From contig JAFDXD010000004.1 in assembly GCA_018268135.1 (NCBI GenBank), forward strand, positions 1 to 43,163: a stretch of 43,163 nucleotides of DNA, read 5' to 3'. Each line of letters opens with the position of its first letter. Position 1 is the first letter of the stretch. The translations under genes and the position numbers were made by a program. The notes under the pieces were generated by a model. It was not told the DNA's origin and made no database searches. It saw only the letters and a program-made list of their open reading frames with translations. Positions 17,772-25,411 of this stretch are shown here, in pieces. The DNA is from Bacteroidota bacterium (lineage in GTDB: Bacteria > Bacteroidota > Bacteroidia > Chitinophagales > Chitinophagaceae).

Positions 17772-20009
17772 ATGAAAAAAATATTGTTTTATACTTTTTT
17801 TATAGGGGCTCTGCAAACAGCAATGGCTGAAACCATGCCTGTAAAAAACATGAGCGAATTGCAACAAGCCAATAATATGGCGAAACCCGGAGATACAATT
17901 GTATTAAAAAATGGCGAATGGAAAAATGTAAATATTGCCCTCAATTGCAATGGCACTAAAGAGCAACCCATCATCTTTAAAGCAGAAAAAGCCGGCAAAG
18001 TGGTGATTACCGGGCAGTCGAAACTCGCTATTGGCGGTAGTTTTATAGTAGTAGATGGCTTGTATTTTACCAATGGGTTTGCAGGTGATGCAGTTATAAA
18101 ATTTAGAATAAACTCTAATGAAATTGCCAACCATTGCAGGGTAACCAATACTGTTATCAATAATTTTAATAACCCAAAAAGAATGTCGGAAAATTATTGG
18201 GTAATGTTTTATGGAAAAAATAACCGGTTAGATCATTGCAGTTTTTTTGACAAAAAAAACATGGGGGTGCAGGTTGCTGTAATTTTAGATAATGAAAAAA
18301 GCTGGGAAAATTTTCATTCGATTGATCACAATTATTTTGGATTTAGGCTACCGCTTGCTTCCAACTCAGGAGAAATAATCAGGGTGGGTGTATCGGAACA
18401 ATGCCAGTATAGCTCTAACACACAAATTACCGATAATTATTTTGAGCACTGTGATGGCGAAACAGAAATTGTATCAATAAAATCGGGAAACAATGTGATA
18501 AAAAACAATCTGTTTAAAGAGTGCCAGGGCAGTGTAGTATTGCGGCATGGAAATAATAATACAGTGATAAATAATATTTTTTTAGGCAATGGTAAAGATG
18601 GCTCAGGCGGAGTAAGAATTATTAATAAAGGGCAATGGGTCATTAATAATTTATTTTACAAATGCAGGGGCGAATGGTTTAAATCTCCATTGTCAATTAT
18701 GAACGGAGTGCCCAATTCGCCTGCATTTAGGTATGTACCTGTTACAGATGCAGTAATTGCCAATAACAGCTTTATACAATGTACTCCTATTGGTTTTGGT
18801 ATTGGAAGCGATACAGAACGAACAGTGCCTCCAAAAAATGTAGCCTTTTTAAATAATGTCTTCTACAATAATATTGATAAAGAAATTTACACTAAATACG
18901 ATAGTATGGAAGGCATCCACTTTGCAGGAAATCTGGTAAGCAATTCTGTAAAGCAGGCTACTGTTGAAGGTTTTATTAAATCAAATATAAATACAAAAAA
19001 TGTTGCTGGACTACCGATTTCAAATATGTACAATCAATACCCTATTCCGGATTCTTTAATAATGGAGGGCAAAAAAAGAGGTATAACAAATTTATCCGGC
19101 TATCCCGGGTTTAAAAATGATGCATTGATATTGCAAATAGAAAAAAATGCAAAAGAAAATTGTGGTGCAAAATGGTTCAAATACCCGGTAATTTCCAAAG
19201 TAAATAAAACGGTGAGTTGTATGAATGTTTCGGAAGTAGAATCACAAATTAGTAACAATAAAAATGGCCGCCTTACAATAAATTTAAAAGGGAAAACATA
19301 CGAGTTTGAAAAAGCGCTAAATCTTTCGGGCAATATAACTTTTACAAGTAGCAACAAAACCCCTGTTAAGTTTATTTTTTCAAACAACAACTACCTGTTT
19401 CAAATAAAAGCAGGCGCTGCAGTTAGTTTTAAGAATATTGGTATTGAATTAAGTGAGGTAAATAATTTTATAACTACTGATACCACCGGAAGTTGTAACC
19501 ATAGCAATATTGTTATCAGCAATGCCAGTTTTAGTAATCTCAATGGTTGTTTTTTAAATGCAGCCAAATACAGCGTAACAGACAGCATCATTATCAGCAA
19601 TAATACATTTACTCATTGCAATGGCAAGCTGTTTAATTTTACAAATGAAACGGATAAGAAAGGCTTGTACAATGTAGAAAAATTAAAAATAGTAAATAAC
19701 AAGTTTAATGATTGCTCCGGTCAAATTCTTGCAATGCTAAGAGGAGGAAACGACGAAAGCACCATGGGGCCATACCTAATTTTTACTAACAATAATATAA
19801 GTAATTGCAATAATTCTGATGACAAACCATTGATTCATTTATTTGGTGTACAAAGGTCTGTTATTACAAATAATGATTTTTCAAATAGCAATCCCAATAA
19901 AATAATTATTCAGTATGAAGATTTGGTAAGGGCTGTACATCATTTATACAATAATAAATTCACGGGTTCAGGCAGCATAATAAAAGATAAATTTGTATTA
20001 TCTCATTAA
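17772..20009 (+). CDS. PL6 family alginate lyase, two-domain
   Basis: A 745-residue exported protein with signal peptide (ending AMA-E, about 1-19). The N-terminal 430 residues form a right-handed beta-helix of the chondroitinase-B/PL6 type, with SGEIIRVG, DGETEIVSIKSG and VVLRHGNN. Lys237 and Arg258 fall 21 residues apart, the same spacing as the catalytic Lys and Arg of chondroitinase B. A second Asn-rich beta-helix follows (about 480-745), as in two-domain PL6 alginate lyases. It cuts alginate by beta-elimination. It forms an operon with lacI, and its stop codon overlaps that of the convergent maf gene. Confidence 0.9.
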   Translation: MKKILFYTFFIGALQTAMAETMPVKNMSELQQANNMAKPGDTIVLKNGEWKNVNIALNCNGTKEQPIIFKAEKAGKVVITGQSKLAIGGSFIVVDGLYFTNGFAGDAVIKFRINSNEIANHCRVTNTVINNFNNPKRMSENYWVMFYGKNNRLDHCSFFDKKNMGVQVAVILDNEKSWENFHSIDHNYFGFRLPLASNSGEIIRVGVSEQCQYSSNTQITDNYFEHCDGETEIVSIKSGNNVIKNNLFKECQGSVVLRHGNNNTVINNIFLGNGKDGSGGVRIINKGQWVINNLFYKCRGEWFKSPLSIMNGVPNSPAFRYVPVTDAVIANNSFIQCTPIGFGIGSDTERTVPPKNVAFLNNVFYNNIDKEIYTKYDSMEGIHFAGNLVSNSVKQATVEGFIKSNINTKNVAGLPISNMYNQYPIPDSLIMEGKKRGITNLSGYPGFKNDALILQIEKNAKENCGAKWFKYPVISKVNKTVSCMNVSEVESQISNNKNGRLTINLKGKTYEFEKALNLSGNITFTSSNKTPVKFIFSNNNYLFQIKAGAAVSFKNIGIELSEVNNFITTDTTGSCNHSNIVISNASFSNLNGCFLNAAKYSVTDSIIISNNTFTHCNGKLFNFTNETDKKGLYNVEKLKIVNNKFNDCSGQILAMLRGGNDESTMGPYLIFTNNNISNCNNSDDKPLIHLFGVQRSVITNNDFSNSNPNKIIIQYEDLVRAVHHLYNNKFTGSGSIIKDKFVLSH

Positions 20010-20569
20010 TAAATATTTTCAAGAGCTTGTACTACCCTGCTTACGGGCAAGCCCATTACATTATAAAAATCGCCTTCAATTGAGCGGATACCTACTACGC
20101 CAATCCATTCCTGTATGGCATAAGCTCCTGCTTTATCATAAGGTTGGTATTTATCTATGTAAAAAATTATTTGCTCCTTTGTAAGTGGATGAAAATGCAC
20201 TGTGGTAACATCAGCAAATCCAATTTCTTTTTCGTGATACAATATTATTACGCCGGTTATTACCTGGTGTGTATTACCCGAAAGCTTTGTCAAAATAGTA
20301 ATGGCATCTTCCCTGCTTTTGGGTTTGCCGATAATGGTTTCATTGCATACTACAATGGTATCGGCAGCTAATATCGGCAGGCTTGTAGCATTTTTATTTA
20401 ATACTGCATTGGCTTTATTTCTGGCAATATGTATGGCTGTTTCCTCAAAGGATAAATGGCTTGGAAAGCTTTCATCCGCATCAGACACTATTACTTCAAA
20501 AGGTACTTCAGCCCACTCAAGTAATTGTCTGCGTCTGGGAGATTGAGATGCTAAAATTATTTTTTTCAT
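20006..20569 (-). CDS. maf: Maf-like nucleotide pyrophosphatase
   Basis: A 187-residue cytoplasmic protein with the Maf signature ASQSPRRRQLLEWA near the N-terminus, the acidic block DADESFP, ADTIVVCNETIIGKP and the C-terminal DKAGAYAIQEWIG and IEGDFYNVMGLPV. Proteins with this pattern hydrolyse dTTP, UTP and modified nucleotides to monophosphates as house-cleaning enzymes. The gene is 6 bp downstream of the UbiA gene. Its stop codon overlaps the PL6 stop (shared TTAA core), so the two converge with no spacer. Confidence 0.93.
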   Translation of the reverse strand: MKKIILASQSPRRRQLLEWAEVPFEVIVSDADESFPSHLSFEETAIHIARNKANAVLNKNATSLPILAADTIVVCNETIIGKPKSREDAITILTKLSGNTHQVITGVIILYHEKEIGFADVTTVHFHPLTKEQIIFYIDKYQPYDKAGAYAIQEWIGVVGIRSIEGDFYNVMGLPVSRVVQALENIY

Positions 20570-20575
20570 ATTCCC

Positions 20576-21514
20576 TTAACTCAAAAAAATAAAAAATATC
20601 ATGGATAAAATACCAGTGAGCATTACAAACTTTACCATACTACTGATACTGTGATAATCAGAAGGCTGCTCTGCCTGGTATAGTTTTTTTAAAATATAAA
20701 ACAAGGGCGCTACAATTAAAAAAATAATATACAAAGCAATATACCACCAGCCAGACTGCCAGACATAAAGTTGTACTACTACTAATGCGCCAATACATAC
20801 AATAATCCATACGGCTGTAAAAACCTTGCTGGGCGGCACTCCCCACACAATGGGCATGGTTTTGCAATTATATTTTGCATCGCCATCCATATCTTCCAAA
20901 TCTTTTACTACTTCTCGAATTAAGGATACTATAAACGCAAAGCCGGCATATAAAATACAAAATTTAAAAAATTTTCTTTGATCTATCAAAGATGTTTGAT
21001 GCTGCCAAATACCCAGGCTTGCACCTGCAAAAAAATACACTACTACAATTACCCAGGCTGTTAGTGCAGCTATAATGACATTACCGGTTAATAACTTTTT
21101 TTTAAATGTGGTAGAGTAAAACCACAGCAATACTACGCAAACAAAATTTATAATTGCAATAATCCAACTTCCGGTTTTATAGCTGATAAACAAGCTGAGA
21201 GCAATGCCTGATGCAGATAAAACCCAATGCCAGATGATTGCCCATCGTCTTTTTATTATTTTATCTACAATTAATTTTTGTGGTTTATTAATAGCATCTA
21301 TCTGCAAATCGAAATAATCGTTTATAATGTATCCTGCTGCTGCAATACATACTGAAGCCAACATCAACAAATAAAAAAGTAAATGCCTGTGTACATAGCC
21401 AGGCTCCGAAATAAAAGAATCAAAAACACAAAAATAAAACAAGAATTGCGTAAGAGCTATAAATACCAGGTTAGGCCAGCGAACAAGTTGTAAAAATGCT
21501 TTAGCTAATTTCAT
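20576..21514 (-). CDS. UbiA-type prenyltransferase
   Basis: A 312-residue integral membrane protein with about eight or nine hydrophobic helices and the two Asp-rich motifs of the UbiA superfamily: NDYFDLQIDAINKP (about 65-78) and DLEDMDGD (about 204-211). These bind Mg-prenyl diphosphate. In Bacteroidota, close relatives are usually labelled geranylgeranylglycerol-phosphate geranylgeranyltransferase, but the acceptor is not proven and cannot be read from sequence. It is upstream of maf and probably cotranscribed with it, from a -7 element at 21532-21539. Confidence 0.88.
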   Translation of the reverse strand: MKLAKAFLQLVRWPNLVFIALTQFLFYFCVFDSFISEPGYVHRHLLFYLLMLASVCIAAAGYIINDYFDLQIDAINKPQKLIVDKIIKRRWAIIWHWVLSASGIALSLFISYKTGSWIIAIINFVCVVLLWFYSTTFKKKLLTGNVIIAALTAWVIVVVYFFAGASLGIWQHQTSLIDQRKFFKFCILYAGFAFIVSLIREVVKDLEDMDGDAKYNCKTMPIVWGVPPSKVFTAVWIIVCIGALVVVQLYVWQSGWWYIALYIIFLIVAPLFYILKKLYQAEQPSDYHSISSMVKFVMLTGILSMIFFIFLS

Positions 21515-21531
21515 AGTTAATTGCTGTAAAG

Positions 21532-21539
21532 CAAAATTA
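21532..21539 (-). promoter_or_regulatory. -7 element upstream of the UbiA gene
   Basis: On the minus strand this reads TAATTTTG, an exact TAnnTTTG match 17 bp before the ATG. It would drive the UbiA-maf pair. No -33 partner is clear. Confidence 0.4.
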
Positions 21540-21571
21540 ATTGAATAGGAAGCAAATAAATGAACTATTAT

Positions 21572-22093
21572 TTATACGGAAGCAATGCTTTCATCCTCTG
21601 CCCAGTGGTTATTTAATTTGAGTACTTTTTCAATAACATCTCTCACACAACCATTGCCACCCGAAATGGGTGAAATGTAGTGTGATACCGACTTTACCTC
21701 GGGTGCTGCATCTGCCGGGCAGCAGGCCATTCCCACCATTTGCATCGGAAAAATATCAGGGATATCGTCACCCATGTACAAAACCTGGGACCAGGGTAAA
21801 TGATGTTGTGCTACATACTTCAGCAATATTTCTTTTTTATTGGTAGCGCCAAGGTAAATATCTGTTATACCTAATTTTTGCAAACGGCTTCTTACAGCTT
21901 CTGAATTACCGCCGGAGATGATGAGAATTTTATAACCTTTTTTTATAGCTAGTTGCATTGCATAGCCATCCTTTATATTCATTCTTCTAGCCATCTGTCC
22001 ATCTTCCAGCAATAGTAAAGTACCATCGGTTAATACGCCATCTACATCTAACACTATTAACTGTATGTTTTTAAAAAGAGAAAGTACATTCAT
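21572..22093 (-). CDS. kdsC: HAD phosphatase, KdsC-like
   Basis: A 173-residue type C0 HAD phosphatase without cap domain. Motif I is LDVDGVLTDG (nucleophile Asp16, general acid Asp18), motif II is ISGGNSEAV, then LGATNKKE, and motif IV is MGDDIPDI. This pattern and the size match 3-deoxy-D-manno-octulosonate 8-phosphate phosphatase of the Kdo branch of LPS synthesis, which works as a tetramer in the cytoplasm. Single-domain NeuB-linked phosphatases look similar, but no sialic acid genes are near. Confidence 0.88.
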   Translation of the reverse strand: MNVLSLFKNIQLIVLDVDGVLTDGTLLLLEDGQMARRMNIKDGYAMQLAIKKGYKILIISGGNSEAVRSRLQKLGITDIYLGATNKKEILLKYVAQHHLPWSQVLYMGDDIPDIFPMQMVGMACCPADAAPEVKSVSHYISPISGGNGCVRDVIEKVLKLNNHWAEDESIASV

Positions 22094-22142
22094 AATTGCA
22101 AAAATGTAAATAAATACTAAAGCTGAAGTTTTATTAAGTCAA

Positions 22143-22379
22143 TTACTTTTGAGCATCCCTCCACTCATATACCCATGTACTTTGAATTTTTTCTAAATGC
22201 CCTTCATTACTCTCTTCGGGCTTGCCGGCAAAGTGTGGCAACTCCAACACCCATTTATGAAGATCTGTAAATCGTATCCTGTAAATTTTTGCTTCATTAA
22301 AATCATCTCCAAATCGTTCATAAAGTTTCAGGGCAATATCTTCATAATCGTTCCAGTAAATGGGCGGTTCAAATGTCAT
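22143..22379 (-). CDS. iscX: IscX-like Fe-S assembly protein
   Basis: A 78-residue acidic protein with the IscX/YfhJ landmarks IYWNDYEDIALKLYERF, RFTDLHKWVLELPHF and the ending IQSTWVYEWRD. IscX binds iron and IscS and tunes Fe-S cluster assembly. It lies 48 bp downstream of the ferredoxin gene on the same strand, as in isc operons, although iscS and iscU are not here. Confidence 0.9.
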   Translation of the reverse strand: MTFEPPIYWNDYEDIALKLYERFGDDFNEAKIYRIRFTDLHKWVLELPHFAGKPEESNEGHLEKIQSTWVYEWRDAQK

Positions 22380-22427
22380 AACAAATAAATATTTTTTTAA
22401 TTAAAAAGAGCCAAAAAAACAGCCGCT

Positions 22428-22763
22428 TTACTCACCTAAAAATTGGGTTTGGTCGGGCAATTTTACAATGATATCCCCATCTCCTTCTTGCAATACACAC
22501 TGGCAGCTAAGCCTTGAGTTTAATCTTGGGTTTACTGCCCTGTCAATAAAATCTTCTTCCTTATCACTCAATTCTTCCACCATATCATCTCCCTGCTCTA
22601 AATACACATGGCAGGTGCTGCAGGCACATACTCCTCCGCAATTGTGATGCAGGTCAATATCATTCTTTAGTGCTACTTCCAAAATAGACTGGCCATCTTC
22701 CACATTATTTATCGTTATCGGATCTAATCCTTTCTGCTCAAACTTAAACGTTATATTATACAT
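22428..22763 (-). CDS. fdx: 2Fe-2S ferredoxin
   Basis: I start it at the ATG at 22761-22763 (MYNITFKFEQ), giving 111 residues; the frame is open to a TTG at 22784, but that codon lies on the -7 promoter element, so it is unlikely to be used. The cluster ligands are in CGGVCACSTCHVYL and the distal Cys in LSCQCVLQ, as in adrenodoxin-type ISC ferredoxins. It would donate electrons for Fe-S cluster assembly. The gene precedes iscX. Confidence 0.92.
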   Translation of the reverse strand: MYNITFKFEQKGLDPITINNVEDGQSILEVALKNDIDLHHNCGGVCACSTCHVYLEQGDDMVEELSDKEEDFIDRAVNPRLNSRLSCQCVLQEGDGDIIVKLPDQTQFLGE

Positions 22764-22781
22764 ATTGCAAATTTCGGAGTG

Positions 22782-22789
22782 CAAACCTA
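22782..22789 (-). promoter_or_regulatory. -7 element of the fdx-iscX promoter
   Basis: On the minus strand this reads TAGGTTTG, an exact TAnnTTTG match 18 bp upstream of the chosen fdx ATG. It helps exclude the longer TTG start at 22784. Confidence 0.45.
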
Positions 22790-22888
22790 CTTTAAATTAC
22801 TAATTATGGAAAATCTGTATCTCATTTTCTGTACTTTTAGCCACAGAATGTTTATTTTGCCTGTAATTAACCTTTAAAAAATTGTAGA

Positions 22889-23542
22889 ATGATTATAAAA
22901 AAATCCCTCAGAAATAAAATCATTCCTCTCTGCATCCTACTCGTTTACCTTGCTGCCTGCAATCATAAAGATAATAATCATACCAATGGAGCAGACAGCA
23001 TAAAAATTGTCAGGGCAAAAGTAGCTCCCCCGGTACCCATAAAAAAGAATACACCCAAGGCACCCATTATCAATATTATTGATACCATTGCGGCAAAGAA
23101 AATTATTTTGTATATGAAAGATAGCGCAGCTACTCAGGAGCGCATCAGCATCAAACTGGCAGAAATATATGGTACAAAAATTTCATCCGTTATCAAAAAA
23201 AATAAATTAAAAATAAATGGCTCTCCGCTAGCCTGGTACCAAACTCAAAAAGCTCCTATATTTTTTGAAGCCGGTATTCCTGTAGATAAAAAACCCGCCA
23301 AACTTCCCAAAGGTTTTTTTATAAAAAATATTGGTGGGGATAGTGCAGTAGTAGCACACTTTTTTGGCCCCTACAATCTTACTTATGAAGCGTATGAAGT
23401 ATTGAGCGATTTTGTAAAAGATAAAAAGAAAAAGAAAACCGGGCTGCCTTATGAAATATATGTAGGCGATCCTTTAGATAAAAATGGAAAACCTCTTGAC
23501 CCCTTTAGAGTACAAACAGATATTGTACAAACTTACCATTAA
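22889..23542 (+). CDS. Lipoprotein with GyrI-like effector-binding domain
   Basis: A 217-residue protein with a lipoprotein signal (lipobox LAAC, Cys24) and a Lys/Pro-rich linker to about residue 65. Residues about 70-215 look like a GyrI-like/AraC effector-binding domain: RISIKLAEIYGTKISSVIK, a middle FEAGIPVDK, VAHFFGPYNLTYEAYEVL and the end PYEIYVGDPLDK...FRVQTDI. That domain normally binds small molecules in the cytoplasm. Here it is exported with no DNA-binding part, so a ligand-binding or carrier role in the envelope is possible. It is transcribed divergently from fdx. Domain recognition is by eye. Confidence 0.68.
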   Translation: MIIKKSLRNKIIPLCILLVYLAACNHKDNNHTNGADSIKIVRAKVAPPVPIKKNTPKAPIINIIDTIAAKKIILYMKDSAATQERISIKLAEIYGTKISSVIKKNKLKINGSPLAWYQTQKAPIFFEAGIPVDKKPAKLPKGFFIKNIGGDSAVVAHFFGPYNLTYEAYEVLSDFVKDKKKKKTGLPYEIYVGDPLDKNGKPLDPFRVQTDIVQTYH

Positions 23543-23545
23543 CCA

Positions 23546-24301
23546 TTAGGGGTTCATAATACTATCTGTAAGGCGCAGATATGTTGTTCTAAGTTTTGGA
23601 TGCTGAGAGAGCAGGCGCAAATGCTTATCCATTGTATTAATATCTTTACGAATGGCCGGGCCGGTTTGTACATCTTTTGGCGAATGTTTTTGTACCCTGA
23701 TTGCCGTTTCTTTAATTAGTGGTTTCAGTAAATTAAAATCTACATTTTCTTTCTTACAAAAATCCTCGGCAATAGAGTATAGGTAATTGGTAAAATTACT
23801 CACTATCACTGCAGCAGCATGTAATTTTATACGGTCTTCATTACTGCTTCTTTGCACATCATTAGATATGCTCTTTGCAAATGCTTCAATAATATTTAAT
23901 ACTTCTGCAGATGACCCGTCTATTAAAAAAGGTATCTCCGGTAATATATCTACTTCTTTTCTCAATGTTTGCAAAGGGTACAGCACCCCATAGTTTTTAG
24001 AATATTTTTGAAGAGCTTCCATTGGAATAGCCCCGGCAGTGTGTACAATCAGTTTATCATTCTTTATGATGCTTGAAAACAAATTTTCAAAACCATAGTC
24101 TGATATGGCCAATATAACAAGGTCTGCATCATCCATTACAGGTATTGAAAAATCATTGTAAGAAGCATTAAGTTCTTCTGCCAATTCTTTTGCATGCAAT
24201 ATATTCCGGCTAATAATTTGAGAAACGGTGTGGTTAGATTTCACAATCAATCTACCTAATATTGTAGCCACATTGCCTGATCCTACAATCGCTATTTTCA
24301 T
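23546..24301 (-). CDS. DUF2520 / Rossmann-like NAD(P)-binding protein
   Basis: A 251-residue protein opening with a dinucleotide-binding motif (KIAIVGSGNVATILGRLI) and ADLVILAISDYG, followed by an all-helical C-terminal half (AAAVIVSNFTNYLYSIAEDFC, GPAIRKDINTMDKHL). This is the DUF2520-type arrangement, related to pyrroline-5-carboxylate reductase and 3-hydroxyisobutyrate dehydrogenase folds. The reaction is unknown. It converges with the GyrI-like lipoprotein gene (3 bp apart). Confidence 0.85.
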   Translation of the reverse strand: MKIAIVGSGNVATILGRLIVKSNHTVSQIISRNILHAKELAEELNASYNDFSIPVMDDADLVILAISDYGFENLFSSIIKNDKLIVHTAGAIPMEALQKYSKNYGVLYPLQTLRKEVDILPEIPFLIDGSSAEVLNIIEAFAKSISNDVQRSSNEDRIKLHAAAVIVSNFTNYLYSIAEDFCKKENVDFNLLKPLIKETAIRVQKHSPKDVQTGPAIRKDINTMDKHLRLLSQHPKLRTTYLRLTDSIMNP

Positions 24302-24309
24302 ATTTATGG

Positions 24310-24317
24310 TAACTTTG
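24310..24317 (+). promoter_or_regulatory. -7 element just upstream of the hydrolase gene
   Basis: TAACTTTG fits TAnnTTTG exactly but ends only 5 bp before the ATG at 24323, so transcription would start at or beside the start codon. The mRNA would be nearly leaderless, or the true start lies further in. Confidence 0.35.
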
Positions 24318-24322
24318 CAAAG

Positions 24323-25174
24323 ATGAATGTACAGAAAAAATTAATATTTAGTTATATAAAACTAAAGATTTACTCCCTATCACTAATCAGTAAACGCAGA
24401 GCTGCCCAATATGCTTTTAAAATATTTTGCACCCCTATTAAAAATGGTCAACCAAAAGAAACTCCCATCTTTAAAAATGCTGAAAAACTAGAGCTTTTAT
24501 TAGATAATATTAAAATCAGGGGTTTTAGGTTTAATCACCCTCAGGCCAAAAAAATACTGGTGTTACATGGGTTTTCTTCCTACAGCTATAAGTTCGACAA
24601 TTATATTAATGCACTGGTACAAAAAAATTATGAAGTGATAGCATTTGATGCACCGGCGCATGGGCAAAGTGACGGCACTACTTTAACTGCTATAGAATAT
24701 AAAAACATGGTGCACAAAATAATAGAAGAATACGGCCCAATACAATATTTTATAGCACACTCTTTTGGCGGATTAGCCCTTTGCCTTGCCATGGAACAAA
24801 TGCAGGTAAGTAGTAATATTAAAATTGTACTCATAGCGCCAGCTACCGAAACCACTACTGCCATCAATTCAATTTTAAAAATGCTTCATCTTAAAATTGA
24901 AAAACTAAAAACAGCCATTTACAATCATATTTTTACCGTTTCGGGTCATCATCCTCACTGGTTTTCTATTAGAAGAGCAATAAAAAACATTCCCGCTAAT
25001 TTTCTTTGGGTGCATGATGAAGAGGATGAAATTACTCCCCTGTCGGATGCACTAAAAATAAAAAATGATAAGGTTAGCCATGTTCAATTTTTAATCACCA
25101 AAGGGCTTGGCCATAGTAAAATATACAAAGATGAAGTGGTAAAAAATGCCGTCATTAATTTTTTAGAAAGTTAA
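24323..25174 (+). CDS. Alpha/beta hydrolase
   Basis: A 283-residue alpha/beta hydrolase without signal peptide. The oxyanion region is LHGFSSYSYKF (about 76-86), followed by FDAPAHGQSDG. The nucleophile elbow is AHSFGG (Ser about 148) with Ala in place of the usual first Gly. The acid is probably in HDEEDEITP and the catalytic His in GLGHSKIY. Serine esterase or lipase-like activity is expected; the substrate is unknown. It is divergent from the DUF2520 gene with a 21-bp gap. Confidence 0.85.
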   Translation: MNVQKKLIFSYIKLKIYSLSLISKRRAAQYAFKIFCTPIKNGQPKETPIFKNAEKLELLLDNIKIRGFRFNHPQAKKILVLHGFSSYSYKFDNYINALVQKNYEVIAFDAPAHGQSDGTTLTAIEYKNMVHKIIEEYGPIQYFIAHSFGGLALCLAMEQMQVSSNIKIVLIAPATETTTAINSILKMLHLKIEKLKTAIYNHIFTVSGHHPHWFSIRRAIKNIPANFLWVHDEEDEITPLSDALKIKNDKVSHVQFLITKGLGHSKIYKDEVVKNAVINFLES

Positions 25175-25411
25175 CCTGTAAGCCTTTTTTTATACAAAAA
25201 ATGTTGATTTTTTAATTTTAAACTAATATTGCAGTGTTTTGGAAGGCAAAAATATAAACAGTTTTTACTAAATAAAAACAGTAAACAGCCTCTAACATCC
25301 GGTTGCAAATTGGTTTATTTTTTATGTAAAATATACTAAAGCAACCAACAAAAACGATAATATAGCCCAAAATAATAAAGTAGAAATTTTATAAAAAGGC
25401 GGTAAAAAAAT

